Shown here: positions 24,133-36,328 of the stretch, piece by piece
Numbering within the stretch: position 1 is the first letter of the stretch
Layout of the letters: each line of letters opens with the position of its first letter
DNA from: Xiphydria camelus
Lineage: Eukaryota; Arthropoda; Insecta; Hymenoptera; Xiphydriidae
Reading direction: 5' to 3'
Assembly: GCA_963678675.1 (NCBI GenBank)
Contig: OY783196.1
Coordinates: 22,918,827-22,982,826 of the forward strand
DNA: 64,000 nt
Notes under the pieces: generated by a model
What the model was told of the DNA's origin: nothing
What the model saw: the letters and a program-made list of their open reading frames with translations, nothing else
Databases searched by the model: none
Made by a program: the position numbers and the translations under genes

Positions 24133-24350
24133 TAGGGTAGAGTGGAGCTAAAAGTGCCGGGGGTAAAGATTGCCATTCGCTAGATTTTCATAAATAAACC
24201 GTTTTTTTTATTCATAATCAGCGTTCTCCAGCAACTGCCATACATGGAAACTATTTTTATGTAACTCAATTATCAAAAAGTCATTCATATTTGAAGTTTA
24301 GCAGAATGGTACTTTTTACCCCCAAGTTGATGAGTAAGTCGTAATAGGTA
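24133..24350. mobile_element. Degenerate foldback element
   Basis: GGGGGTAAAGATTGCCATTC (about 24158-24177) is inverted at 24302-24325 as GAATGGTACTTTTTACCCCC, and pairing extends some 33 bases. The left outer sequence GGGTAGAGTGGAGCTAAAAG looks like a transposon terminus of the pogo/Tigger type, but the right counterpart is missing. Ends uncertain. Confidence 0.5.
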
Positions 24351-25540
24351 TAAATAAAGTTACAGAGTGGATTGTCGTTTATTCGAACTGCATGATACTG
24401 TGATCAGGGCTTTCTATGAATATTCGTGACAATATGTGCAAGTAAAAGACTTTTGAATGCAAGGCTGACAAAATTGATAGACGAAACAAAATTTTTGATT
24501 AATTATTATCTCCACATCTCGAGCCCCATCAGAATAATTGTCTACCGTCAAAGTCCCAAGCACCTACGTGCGAACGTGACGTTAAATAGGAATGAAGCAA
24601 ATGAATATCAATACATCTACTTAAAAACAAAACCCACCTCGTTATGATATTTCAAAGTAACGCGCAATACCGTGGAAGATTATTTATGTAGTACGATATG
24701 TTTATATTTCCTCTTCGCCTTTCTCTCTTTCTCCCTCGCCGTCTTTTTCCCCATTTTAATAAATGCCACTTCTCTCTCCCTTCCTTCTGCACTCTCCGAC
24801 GTTTTCTCGCAATCTCGCATGCAGCATCGACTGCGCCGTGCATTTAGCGCTGTCCCGCCGTCGACGGTCGATACACCGTAGCGAGGTGTTTGCGGTGCCG
24901 CTGCTTTCTCGCCGAAATGGAAGTCTTAAGTAACTTCGCCTCACTCGTACACAGACGGCTCTATATAGGTATATCATATCGCGTCGCGTACGTATCCGTA
25001 TCATCGAAAGCGCGCGCGGAACTCTTAGAATGCCGGTCCATTAAGAGCTGTCGCTCAGAGCCAGGGGGAGGGGGAGGGAAGGCTCAGAGCCCCCGTTTCC
25101 GGCGTCCCTTTTCCGATGCGCGTCATTATTCGCGAACAACAAGGATTCCTCCTAATTTGCAATAATTCTGAATTATCCCATTCTGTCCCGGGGACAGGCG
25201 GAAGACAGGGAGGAGAGGAAGAAAAATGCGCCGAGGGAACGAGCCTTTTTATTACCCTATTAATCCCAACTAGCGCCTTATTTTTAAATTAACATTTTTA
25301 TCTCCCGGCAAAACAAGCTCTTGCCTCGCGCCACCCCCCTTGCCCCACCCGCCATCGTCGCGCCACTCTCCGTCCGTCTCTCTCCCCGTTCCGCCCTCGT
25401 AAAGCGCGGGATTATAGAGCTGAATTCTATTATCAGGGGCAACTAGCGAACCGGAAGCGGTAAACGGGAGCTCTCCGTGGTATACCGTTAAATACGCGCG
25501 ATATACGTATACAGATATCACCTGCACGAGCGCTACACCA

Positions 25541-25557
25541 GCGCGCGCGCGCGCGCG
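25541..25557. repeat. (GC)n run
   Basis: Alternating GC of 17 bases; Z-DNA-prone sequence. Confidence 0.9.
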
Positions 25558-26462
25558 GGCGCTTTCTTCGCGACCGCGGGAGACGGGGTCGATTCGCACC
25601 TGCCCCTCGCGGGAAACGCGCTCGGCGTTCGCGCGGAAGGAGTGGCGCGGAGATAAGGAGAGCGCACGGGGCATTCGCACGGGACGAACGGACGAAGGGG
25701 CATCCGTAAAAAAGGAGCATTTTATTTTAATAGAACGATAAAGACGAAGTGTTTTCTCGGGCCATCCCTCGTCCCCTGGCGCATCCTACGCGCGGGGAAG
25801 TCATCTCTCCGATCCCGCGGTCCTTCCCCCCATCTCTCCCTGTATGCCTGCACCCTTCTTCGCTCGCCTCCGTCGCTCTCCCTTCCACCACCGCGCTACG
25901 CCGGTTCGCCTCGACTCCCGGTCTTCGTGCTGGCAAGATAAATGGAGCTTTTTCAGGCCGCGGTACATTTTTTCAACGGCATAAAACAAACAAAGCACTC
26001 CGCTGTACGCGCCCCCGTTCGAGGCGATATGCTAACGAAGCTTGAACCCTCGACAGTCGAGCGAAATCGTTCAAAGGCAAACGCAGAACTTGCATTTAAA
26101 GGGTAATGCTTTAAGGGCGGAGTTACGAGGACTTTCGAGTTGCACCTCCGCGGCGTAACGAGGCGCGGATCGATGCGGAACGACCCCGTCGCGTCGATCG
26201 TCGCGTCGACGAGTATGTTATTTCATTCCCGCGCCGAGGCGCGCGTTCCGCGCTGACTGTACGCGTGGGGGATGATCGTCATCGGATCAGGGGGCAATGA
26301 CGGGCGCGCTTCAACGACGGATCGGTACACAGCGGGATTTTCCATTATGTCCGTAAAACCGTGGCGCGCGTCACTCGCGCCCGCATACAAGGGGTTTGCC
26401 GTGCGATCAATTAGCGAACTGATTAATGATTTGACACGATAGCGGTTCGCTGCGACTGCGGG

Positions 26463-26483
26463 CTCTCTCTCTCTCTCTCTCTC
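26463..26483. repeat. (CT)n microsatellite
   Basis: About 21 bases of CT repeat, continuing imperfectly to about 26525. Confidence 0.9.
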
Positions 26484-26940
26484 GCTCGCATTCTCCCTCT
26501 TTGTCTCGCTGCTTCTCGCTCTCGCTAAATTTGTTTCCCTTCCACGAGCGAGCGGATCACCCAGCGGAAATGCGCGCGGAAGTGCACGACGCACCCCGCC
26601 GATAATATCAATAAGCGTCAAAGTTGTCGTTGGCTTTGATTCTGTCCGACCACTGTCGTCATATTTCACCTCGAATTTCCGCGGCGTTATATACGCCGGG
26701 GGTGGGAAAGAGACCGCGCGCTTCTGACTTAGAGGGGAGCGGGGTGCTCGATGGGGAGAAGACGTGGTGATTTTTCTATTGCGAGAGCGACTGGCTACGG
26801 AAGATATTATATTTTTTTGCCAGGACTTTCTACCTACCTATGTAGGTATCTACCTACCAGCCACGTTGGCCCGAGGGAGTTTAGTGGCTGGCGGCATTCA
26901 ATATTCCGTAACTTTGCCAATTTATCGATAGGTCGTCGTT

Positions 26941-26978
26941 TCTCTCTCTCCCCCTCTCTCTCTCTCTCTCTCTCTCTC
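26941..26978. repeat. (TC)n microsatellite
   Basis: About 38 bases of TC repeat with one CCCC interruption. Confidence 0.95.
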
Positions 26979-29818
26979 GTTTCCTGCCCTTCCCTATCCG
27001 CTGACTGATCTGCCATCCCCTCTTCGCCTTACCCGTCGTCTATTTCGAACTCGAAGCGAAACCCGGAGAGGCGGATACATCTTGCGTCGCTGTCTCTTTC
27101 GAACGTATGTCGAATCCTGGGAGTTTCATCCCTTCTCGCCTTGGCAATCTCTTTTTTTTCAACGTCTTCGATTGTTCGGTCGACGCGATCGAGGCTTCGA
27201 TCTATTACTATTATAGGTACTGTTGTATCCTGGTTACATCTGTGCGACGATTTCTCGATTTGTTCGTTTCTAGTTAAAATTTAATTTTCAAGTAAAGACC
27301 TTCGTTATAATATATCTTTTAGTTTTTAACGATTTATCAGGAAGTTCAATTCTAATACAAAATTAAGATATTGAATAGAAGTCGAGCACAACGACGGCTC
27401 TAACGATGTTTCGTTTGAAAAGTACGACTCTATCGTGCATTTGAAAAATTCTAAGAGTGCATACAGTTACAATATTTATGGTCGCCTCGCGAAAGGAAGC
27501 AGACTCGTCAGCCCGGCCGACTAAGCTGCAGCACGGCGTCAAATTGGATTTTTTTTTCACGCCGCGGGGTGCCTCTCGAGCGGGAAAAATGTAGCCCACG
27601 CGGCGCTATCGTAGTATATACGCGAGATTAATCCGGGACCAGACCGGAAGCGACTCTCCGATCGTATCGAGCGAATAGCCGGAGAGATGTTCAATTTCCG
27701 GCCTCGCCGGAGTTGATTTCCTTAACAGCTGCCCGTCAGGATTCTATATCGTCCGACGCGAATTCTTATTCGAGTTAGCGGGGACGGACCGTAGGCGCCT
27801 AATATATGATAGTGGTCGAAATGGGCGGCGGTAATGCTATCAGTTATTGACACAGCCGACAGCTCGGCTTCGGCTAGGGGTGCGAGAATCGCGAAGTCGT
27901 GAGCTACGAGCCGTAAGCCGCCGGTCGTTGAGGGGGTTGACTGTTATAACTGGATTGATTCTAGATAAGTCGCGGACAAATCCCCGATGCCCTTTGCCGC
28001 GCTGAATGTTATTTTTATACAGTGGCGCCGCGGCGAATACGATCGGGGGAATTAATCGCCGATGTATAATATATTCCCGAAATTTCATTTCGGTGAAAAG
28101 AAAGTCGATCGAATGCTAACCTCCTTCTGGCACCCTCGACGCGTCTTTGAACGTTCTCTTCGAGATTATTTCTTTTCATTTTTTTGTGTACCCGTGCGGG
28201 CAAAGCGATCCATTTCAACGAGAAAATCAATTACTCCGCTCCGGGGGGACGGGTAAGGTAGAGGTCTGTCCCCCTAGCGAATCGTTTTCTCGGAAAGTCT
28301 TAGATTTCTGTGGGAATGTCTGCAAATAATGATAAACCTTCGCGAATTTGTTGTGAATGCCAAATCGGTTTTCTTCGGATTTCGGCGAATTTTTAAAGAG
28401 GTCTGGTATTTTGCCTTTTTATAAGCCTAAATCCTTCGTTTCAAAGGATATTTGTTATCATGGAAGTAATGTACGTTTGTACGAGTTTATATGAATGACA
28501 ATGCGTTTTTTTGGAACCAAAAAAATCCTTTTGCAATTCCTACTAAAAGTGATCACCGTAGTTCAGTGGTAATTCACGCGGGAAACCGGTTTCTCTCACG
28601 AATGATTTACGAAGAGCCAGTAGAGAAATATACGAACACAGGAAAGGCTATACGAATTCCTATAAAAATAGTATATCATTTTCGTCGTGTTACAAACAGC
28701 CGCGTAGTACAGAGATCCCCGGCGGAGTCGATCTTCATCCAGCTTCTTGGGAAGTTTCGATATCGTGAGAGCTACATTCGCTGGTGGATGAGAAGGGTGA
28801 GAAATTTTCGGTGGCTACACCGCTGGGTGGTGGTTTATCCCCGAGATGTAGCCAGGGTGAAGGAAGAGTGGTCGGGTGGTCGGCACGTGGGTGTGAGTGT
28901 TTCGAAGTGTTGATACTCTTCGGTCCACCGGCCTCTCGTGTTCGACCCCCTCGCCACCCTCCATATTATATCGTAGCGACGAGGGGTTCTCAATCTTTCG
29001 CTAAATATAGATCGTCGCTGGTGTCGCGAGGTGAAATCCGTGGAGACTTCCCCTTCACTCGCACATTTCCTATTTCCTCTATCGAACGAGCCTTTGCAAC
29101 TGCTTAGCGATTACATTAATATGTCGGAGGAAACGAGCCGTCGCCGGAGTAATCGCTCGTACTGAATGAAAATGTTATAGCACTTGTCAAATGCGATGCT
29201 GGTTTATACATTTTTATTCCGTAGGTTTTTTTTTCTCTAGTTGATAGCAGAATTAATTTAGGCTTTTATTTCTCATTTCTTTTCGTGTATTTATTAGTAT
29301 CGCGTACTCTATCATTTACATTACTTTCGAGTCTAGATACAGAGTAGGTTACATTTGTTTCTTGTTATTCACAAGGGCTGTGTCTGTTTTGAAGTCGGAC
29401 ATAGCTGCCTATAGATATACAGTCTGGCTTTCCTACTACTTACTTAATTGAATTTCATATGCAGTTGTTTGACAGGAAGTACCTACCATAAACTAAAATT
29501 TTTGTTTGACATATCAGAAACTATTACACATACAGGGGAAAGTCGGGTCTTATCGAACAGCGGGTGATATCGGACAAAGCTAGTTGAAATAGTTGTAAAA
29601 CGATATCAGTACTATTTAGTTACTAAATCTCTTTCTCGATAAGAAAGAAGTATTGCAACGCTATTTTGTTTCCAACGATTATACCAGCGTGAGATTTATA
29701 GAGCATTTTCTCTGTGTGTTAAATATATTTTTAGACCACATCAATTTATTTTTAAATTTTTGTTGTGCAGAAATGGGTAACTGCATTTGTTATTTTATAC
29801 CACGTAGTTATATATTAA

Positions 29819-30061
29819 ACCTTTCGCTGCGGGCGGTTTCTCCTCCGCGGTGATTTTTCGAGATATACGACTAATGTCTAAAAACAATAGATTTTAGGAT
29901 TCGTTTAAAACAAGCGTGTGTCATTCTTTTCAAAAACACCATACCTCCCTGCCGGACCCTGTACAATACGCGGAATCTTATGGAGAGCGACTATAGTTGC
30001 CCGTAGTACCCCAGTGGCATCTTATGGAGAGCGACTATAGTCGCCCGTAGCAGCGAAAGGG
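29819..30061. mobile_element. 243-bp TTAA element nested in the pogo-like element
   Basis: Flanked by TTAA (29815-29818 and 30062-30065). The ends ACCTTTCGCTGCGGGCGG and CGCCCGTAGCAGCGAAAGGG are inverted, with one terminal base changed on the left. Near the right end a 28-base unit beginning CTTATGGAGAGCGACTATAG occurs twice (about 29968 and 30021). No coding capacity. The terminus matches that of the TTAA element at 11593. Confidence 0.78.
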
Positions 30062-30222
30062 TTAATAATTAGTAAGTACGTACGCGACGTGACTTGTGTC
30101 TAATCTTACTTATGTGATTTTACGAATAACATATTGTAAACACGTGTTAGTCGGACGATGTCGAACAGCCAATTTCATGTTTTATTTCGTTCTTTTTAGG
30201 AAAGGTTAAAAAAAGTGATAAA

Positions 30223-30447
30223 ATGTCCCCACCAATAAAGACAAAAGCAACTAAAATGGCCAACGAATTGACAGAAAAAGAAGATAAAAATACGGTATGC
30301 TTCATATGTGGAGAAACTTTCGAAGAAGATTGGATTCAATGCAGTATTTGTAAAAAATGGGCACATAAAAAGTGTGCTGATATTAACCATGCATTGTGTA
30401 TTATAGCTGCGGCCAGTGTGGTAAGCGTTAAAATAACATTTAAGTGA
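30223..30447 (+). pseudogene. Transposase C-terminal PHD-like cysteine motif
   Basis: A 74-codon frame with a Lys-rich N-terminal part followed by CFICGETFEEDWIQCSICKK and WAHKKCADI. This CxxC ... WxxCxxC ... WxHxxC arrangement is typical of the cysteine tail of many insect pogo/jerky-like DDE transposases and resembles a PHD finger. The last cysteine pair is out of frame: shifting one base near 30391-30397 gives SCGQC, so a frameshift has broken the motif. The upstream sequence TTCTTTTTAG could be a splice acceptor. The upstream catalytic region is absent. A host PHD exon is less likely because transposon ends flank it. Confidence 0.65.
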
Positions 30448-30495
30448 ATTTAATATACAAAATTATTTTGTCCGAAATCACCCGCCACTTTTTAG

Positions 30496-33400
30496 AACCT
30501 TGCAAAAAGGTGCGGGATTGCGAGCCCATTAGTAGCCTAGATTTGCCGAAACATATCGCCCGTCTCGCCTTTGTTACCGATGGTGGGATAAACTCTAGAT
30601 TAGTGCGTTTTACATAAATCGCGATGATAATGAAAGTTGATAACCGATATAGACGCCGCTCAACGTGCGACGGAACAATATCGTTTCAGCTATAAACCAC
30701 CAGCTATCGAAGATACCGGAAAGGACTCAAGTTGCTTCGGTTTACTGCGTGTTAATACAGTCGATACTCGACGTAAATACCGCCAAACGATACGAATCCA
30801 CACACTTACGTAACCAACGAACAGTGCGAACGAAGTAGGCGCGATCGCTCGTACGGATGCAATCGAACGTGCACCGCCGGAACAGATACCTGCCAGGTCT
30901 ACAACGAAAACGTGTATGAGGGAGTTGTATTTGAGCAAGCGAGCGTATTCGTGTGCGTAGTACCATGAATATGGAGGGCCTCGTTACTATACGCCCTGCT
31001 CTCGCATATACATACGTATGTGTACGCTACAGCACGTCGTACTTCTACCGAGCGCACACACTATTGCCACATTCCTCCCTTCCGTGGACGACCCTGTGTT
31101 GGTTTTGTCGTTTAACAAGGAGTTATACAGTAAATTTCCAGCAGAATTGTATGAAGTTCGCCGAAGGTATCTATAGTCGACTGCTAATCCCGGCGTTCCA
31201 TAGAAACCGCCACCTGAGAGGACCGAAGTGGAAAAGGCTCGGCACTGCTCCGACGCCCTCAGCTTCGGCGCTAGAATTCTGGCGTTGACGATGCTGGTGA
31301 ACCCTTCTTCCTCTCGCAACGACCGTCGATAACCGACGTCCTCTCCGCGTGTACTCATCTTATATGCGGCCTATCCAAGATAGACGCAGCCAAGCGTGGC
31401 GTACCGAACGGTAAAATGCCAAAGGATGATAAATTGGCTCCCTCTCTCTCTGACGAAAGGGGTGGTAAACGCGTTATAAGGTCACTCGTGTCAACTAAAC
31501 TTCATTGTAGCGTTACGCGGATACGATACGGGCCGGCGTTATTAATGACGCATATAGTAGGCATTGTCCGGTCCGTGCAAACGATGACGCGTGGATGTTG
31601 ATCACCGCGCGCGTCAGCTCGATAACCGCCGCTGGTACGAGAGCTTAATTGCCGCTATCGGCCGATCGATCGCCTTAAACGGCCCGGACCGTGTCCTGCT
31701 CGCTCTTAGTTCCGTTATTTTTCGACGGGGTCTCGTACCGCCGCGAGCTAACGTTTTTTCCTCCTCCCTCTTTTTCTCTCCGGGGGTATAACGCGCGAGG
31801 CACGATCCAAGTTTTCGCGAAAGCAGCGCGGTGGGAGCCAGAGAGAGAGAGAGATAGAGAGAGGAAGAGATTGAATTTCGTCGAAAGGGGGAGAAAGCGG
31901 CAGGAAGAAGACTCGAAGCTCTACCCGGCAGCGAGTGTTGCCGCTAGGCGAGGAGGGCCGAGACCGGGAGTAGTAGCGATGGTAACAATTTGCCGGGCAT
32001 GTTGAGATGATCCCGAAAGTTGGCCCCAGGCGGGCCAATAATTGCAAACAATTACCGTACATCTCGAGCTAGCTTCGCACTGCTTCGAGTGGGGGCGGCG
32101 TGGGAAAACTGATGTCCCTCGACGCCCGGCCCACACCGGGTTCGCCTCCGTACAATAGCTCCGCCGCGGAGACTAGGTAAACGATGGTGGTTGCCACGGA
32201 AATTTAGTGGCGTAATTTTTCGAAAGCTCTCCGCCTCGCCGAGGAGGTAAATGATTTTGAAGTAAATTGGAATGTGTCGGTTAAATTCACTCGACTCCCC
32301 GAGTCCCGGGGGCTTTGAGCCCGATCTCTTCCGGGAACTCGCGCGCGGGTCGAGGTCGCCCTTTCCGCAAAGTATCTAGAAGATGAAAGGCAACGGGTAA
32401 CGACGAGTCGGAGAGAGTTCCGCGCGACAGGGCGCACGATGCATCGAGGGCCCGTTCGCGGGTTAACCGTCCGCGCGTATGTGACGTGTGTGCATATACT
32501 TACGCTTAGCTCTGTACATATTCTTTTTCGATGAAAGAGGGTTGGGTGAGGAATGATGGGAACGCGAACGAGATATCTGGAATCGCAATTTCGCGATGAT
32601 CGTGCGGGACCTTAACCGGACTCTGAGTTTGAATGTTTTCCAGCTCGTTATTTTGCTGCATTTAATAACGCGCGGCGGAGATGGGCTTTTTTAATAACGT
32701 GTTCTCGACCCGCTCGCTCGAACGGGTTTAGGTGTCAAAGGATATTCGAGTATCGAACGAATGATATGGTATGCTGGAGAGTTTTGGCCGTCACTCGACT
32801 ACCATGCTCTTCCTCTCCTCACATTCATCTCCGTCATTTCTCCCCACCACTCTCTCTCTCTCTTTCTCTCCTTCTGCTTAAATAAATTACTCATTCTTCT
32901 CTCTCTTTCCGATATCCTCTTTCCTTCTCGCGTCATCTCGCCCTCTTCTCGTCGCAATATTGCCTAACCGCTCCTCACACGCGAGAGAAGCACGCGTTGT
33001 CGCTTCGCGCGTCTACGGTGCCAAATTCCCCGCCCTCTCGAAATCCTGAATTTTGCTCCCGCGACGCGGAGACGAATGAGGGATACGAGTGAGAGGTCGT
33101 TTGCCGCGTCGGTCATTTATTATCGCCACTGCGTTGTACGATTCGAGAGCGTACGTTTCTCCCTCTCTCTCCTCTCACTCTTGCTCGCTCGCCGTTCGAA
33201 CGGTCCGATCGTCTGGAAGCTTTGAGGATTTAACAAGACCCCGCGAGTACCTGGGTAATCCTGAATATTTCTGGGGTCGCGGCGAGCGCGTGACTCGTTC
33301 GATAAATTCTCAGCTTTTTTTCCTGGCGAGCATCTCGTGAGTGTCCGTCGCTGATACGAGGACGAGCCGTCGTCGTCCTCTTCTCCGCACCCTCGTGTGG

Positions 33401-33966
33401 CTTCGTCCCTCCATTTCCTCCGGCTCTCTCGCTCTCCTCCCTCGACCGCCGCTACGCTCTCGTGATGCGAACGGAAGAGGGGTTCGCCGGACCAAATAAC
33501 CTGTGATTGATTTCGCAAAAAACCATCCCCACTCACGAGTGGCGCTTGGTACAAATTGAAAAATAAGCTACACGTGTCCACTCGCCCCTCTTGCCATTCG
33601 CGTCCTCCCTCGAATCCTAACACCGGCCAAATCGTTATACGTCGATCAGCTGTGTGAGCGGTATACTCCACCTTTTTCGATAAAGTAGTCCCGATTAAAA
33701 GAACGTTTCCTTTAGGACCAATGCTTGCTGTACCTTTACATTGAGAAGCAAATTTTAGTTGTTTCTACCAAATTGTTTGGGTTGAAGGTTAAATTTCATC
33801 AAACTAACTATTGTGTATTTAGTTGGGCTGTGTATATTGTAAAATTCGTTTTTTTTTTTGGTAAATAAAAGTAAATTTAATTTCACTACTTTATTAAATC
33901 AATCCGAGTTGGTTTGTTTGAACAAAAATTTTAGTGAGACGAACGGTGGAAGTATTGTGTCAACTA
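30496..33966. other. Mostly GC-rich spacer, no supported gene
   Basis: Many small frames, the largest being 183 codons at 33120-33671 (-), all Arg/Ser-rich with strands open together. GA and TC repeat tracts lie near 31841-31865 and 32850-32870. From 33700 the DNA turns AT-rich with TTTAGTTG-like words that foreshadow the next element. Confidence 0.4.
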
Positions 33967-33968
33967 TA

Positions 33969-34176
33969 CTGGGAAAAAAAATCGTTTGATTCCACTAAAT
34001 TTTGAGGTTACGGGCGACCAACTAAATATATAGTTACTTGGACAAATATTTAATTAAAGTAGCTAAGTATTTAGTTACCTCAACTAAATTTTAGTTACTC
34101 AAACTGCATATTTGTTGAGGTACCTAACTGGATATTTAGCTGGCCATCCAGAAGGTTGTAGTTGTGGTTTCTCGTG
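33969..34176. mobile_element. Possible CAC-ended element with AGTTA subrepeats
   Basis: The left end CTGGGAAAAAAAATCG and right end TTTCTCGTG are each bordered by TA (33967-33968, 34177-34178). The interior repeats TTAGTTAC and AACTAAATATT units, resembling the subrepeats of the elements at 45873, 56689 and 59349. The TIR is short and imperfect, so this is tentative. Confidence 0.5.
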
Positions 34177-34178
34177 TA

Positions 34179-35253
34179 TAGGGTAACTTCAAGAAAGATG
34201 GGCCAACGTTCAACATGATTCACTTGCCCATTTTTCGAGACGTTCGATAAATGACTCGAATGATATTGTCCATTATTTTGACCAATACTTACGTCACAAA
34301 TATATTATGTACATCTTTCTAGTTAAAAATTAAAGAAATATATTCTCCTTTCTTCCAATCACAGAATATGGGCGATCTATAAGAACGAACCTACCCCACC
34401 GTATTCCTTTTCTCCTTTTATCGTAACGTCGCAAATCGAAGTAGAATCAGAAAATGTAATTCAAGGCATTCGAACCAAAATGAAATTTCCAGCTATCCGT
34501 TTCTCTATATATTCACGAACGGTTGCAGGCCAGCGAGTCGGCGAGCGAGAGCAAAAGAAAGGAGATAATACATATAGGGTAGCAGCGTCGCTCTTTCCAT
34601 TCCCTCCCATTCTAGCCCTGCGTTACTTTCAACGTATGCTTTTATCGCTAACCACCCGTTAGGCTTTCAGGCAGTTTTCTATCGAGGGGAATAAATTTTC
34701 GATATGATTTATACAGGCGCGATGCATTGTCGCTCCAGCGGTCTCATATATGGAAAGACGGACCGGGATTTGTTGCGCACTATTGGTATTTTATGTAGGC
34801 ACCCGGCGTATATATAATATTTCGCACGGTGCACAGGGTACTGTGCACGCGGCGAAGAGCGTGCACGGGAGATAAAGAGTACGACGGAGTCCCTCTGCGA
34901 CCGCCTGAGCTCTCCCCGGCTCCCTCTGTCTCCTCTATTGATTTTGTATTCGCATTCCGCGTGACGGAAAAATATTTGCACTTCCATCCGATATACTGCG
35001 TACCTCTTTATTGACTTCCTACGTCCCATAGACACACCCCCGTTCATCCCCTATCGCGATCCCGCCCGGAGTATCCAAAGTGTTTTCATTGTCGTGAGAA
35101 AGAAGGTGAAGTTTATCGATAGCTCGATTCGATCGGATGTCGAGGCGACGTCGCCTTGGGACATGGCGCGGGGTAAACATTGATAGTTCTTCGAAGTTGA
35201 CGTGTTTCGTATTATTTGCGATTTCGAACGGATCGCGTTATCCGAAAACGATA
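34179..35253. other. Mixed spacer, no supported gene
   Basis: No element ends, exon or RNA gene recognised. A 112-codon minus-strand frame (34709-35047) has no recognisable domain. Confidence 0.4.
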
Positions 35254-35390
35254 TACCATATGAGGCTAAATTTACTTGCCAAGAAAGAAACTTCAATTAC
35301 ATAGGTACTCTTATCTTATTATTTATGAACTTTTGGTCTACATCGACGTAAGACTTTGTTATAATTATAAATATAATCTTCTAAAAGGTA

Positions 35391-35995
35391 CAGTGAAACC
35401 TCGGATTGCGAGTAACTTGGTTTACGAGTGTTCCGCAAGACGAGCAAAATATTATGATTTGATAAGCGAGCAATGTTTTGCAATACGAGCTCCCGAGAGT
35501 AATCTCTCAGTTCAAATACTATTAGGGAGATGTGTAAAATGTGGGACACAGTGCAAAATGTTGTTGAAAAACATCACCCAAATAAGGCTGCAGCAATACG
35601 AGCAATTCATTTGTTTAACGACAACGTAATGTTACATTTCCGTCAAATTCTTAAAAGGAGGCAAAAACAAGCGTCATTGGATAGATTCCTTGTTAAACTC
35701 CCACAAAATGAAAAAGATACCACTTAAAATACAAACCGGGGAGTGCTTTCATTAGTGACAGTGAAATCCGTCCAAACGTGATAACGTTACTATGTGCTTC
35801 TCTCTTCTCTGTTAGCTTTCATTTTGACTTAGAATGTATGTTAATTTTTATCACTTTTATATGAATAAATATTTTTGGAACGAATTATCCCATTTTCCAT
35901 TATTTCTTATGGTGAAATTCGCTTTGATATACGAGTGCTTTGGATTACGAGTACTTCCGCGGAACGAATTATGCTCGCAAGCCGAGGTACTACTG
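35391..35995 (+). mobile_element. Tigger/pogo element remnant (605 bp)
   Basis: The ends CAGTGAAACCTCGGATTGCG and the complement of the right end, CAGTAGTACCTCGGCTTGCG, are the well-known Tigger-type termini, with TA at 35389-35390 and 35996-35997. Beyond the ends are the usual subterminal words (ATACGAGTGCTTTGGATTAC, TCCATTATTTCTTATGG). The element carries only the last part of the transposase, so it is internally deleted. It interrupts the left arm of the family F foldback, and the copy at 47.9 kb shows the unoccupied site. Confidence 0.88.
35530..35727 (+). pseudogene. Tigger transposase C-terminal fragment
   Basis: A 65-codon frame containing HPNKAAAIRAIHLFNDNVM, then HFRQILKRRQKQASLDRFLV. 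The LFND ... HFR ... ILKRRQKQ.SLDRF pattern is characteristic of the C-terminus of Tigger/pogo transposases, and the frame ends at a natural stop (35725-35727). The DNA-binding and DDE catalytic domains are missing, so the protein is not functional. Confidence 0.85.
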
Positions 35996-36028
35996 TATTA
36001 TACAAAGATGAGCTCTTGGTTCATAGAT

Positions 36029-36261
36029 CCCAGGAGGAAAAATTCTATATATTTTGTATATGATTTATATGTGGATTTTTGGTCACATATTATATATGAT
36101 TTCTATATCAACCATATACGGACTACATATGGATTATACAAACATTAAAAAATCTAAATACATTCCTTGTATGGTTAATATAGAAGGCATATAATAATTC
36201 ATATATGACCAAATCCACATATGGATCATATACAAATTACATAAAACTTTTCCGCCTGGGG
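36029..36261. mobile_element. Palindromic MITE nested in family F element
   Basis: The ends CCCAGGAGGAAAAATTCTAT and the complement of the right end (CCCCAGGCGGAAAAGTTTTA) are inverted, and the arms continue through TTTGTATATGAT and ATATGTGGATTT almost to the centre. About 233 bases, AT-rich, no frame. It breaks the right arm of the family F foldback. The target duplication is not clear. Confidence 0.8.
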
Positions 36262-36328
36262 TAATGTAATGAAATAATAGTGATTCAAGTTTAGTTCCAG
36301 GCAAGAGTAAGTTTAGCCTTATATGGTA

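Larger units (their letters stand above)
24351..29530. other. Long GC-rich stretch, no supported gene
   Basis: About 5 kb of mostly CpG-rich DNA with TC microsatellites and small chance frames, the largest being 148 codons at 26223-26669 (-). A short palindromic TACCTACCTATGTAGGTA lies near 26831. I found no transposon ends, RNA genes or exons with recognisable protein similarity. Confidence 0.45.
29533..30492 (+). mobile_element. Degenerate pogo/Tigger-like element
   Basis: The left end after TA (29531-29532) is CAGGGGAAAGTCGGG, and the subterminal motif GCGGGTGATATCGGACAAA recurs inverted at the right end (TTTGTCCGAAATCACCCGC, about 30466-30484). The right terminal bases are eroded (CACTTTTTAG instead of a CCCCTG end), so the exact boundary is uncertain. 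The interior holds the C-terminal cysteine-rich piece of a transposase and a nested TTAA element. TA plus a CAG start fits the pogo/Tigger group. Confidence 0.65.
35256..36326. mobile_element. Foldback element, family F, split by two insertions
   Basis: The outer arms are CCATATGAGGCTAAATTTAC and its mirror ending TTAGCCTTATATGG, with TA on both sides (35254-35255, 36327-36328). Removing the inserts at 35391-35995 and 36029-36261 leaves an element of about 230 bases. The second family copy, at 47918-48118, is uninterrupted at both points and shares the AAGAAAGAAACTTCAAT and TTATGAACTTT blocks. No coding capacity of its own. Confidence 0.78.

Noticed and set aside
26831..26860. TACCTACC/GGTAGGTA palindromic cluster as an operator
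   Set aside because: Similar TAGG/CCTA words are scattered across the window as simple repeats.
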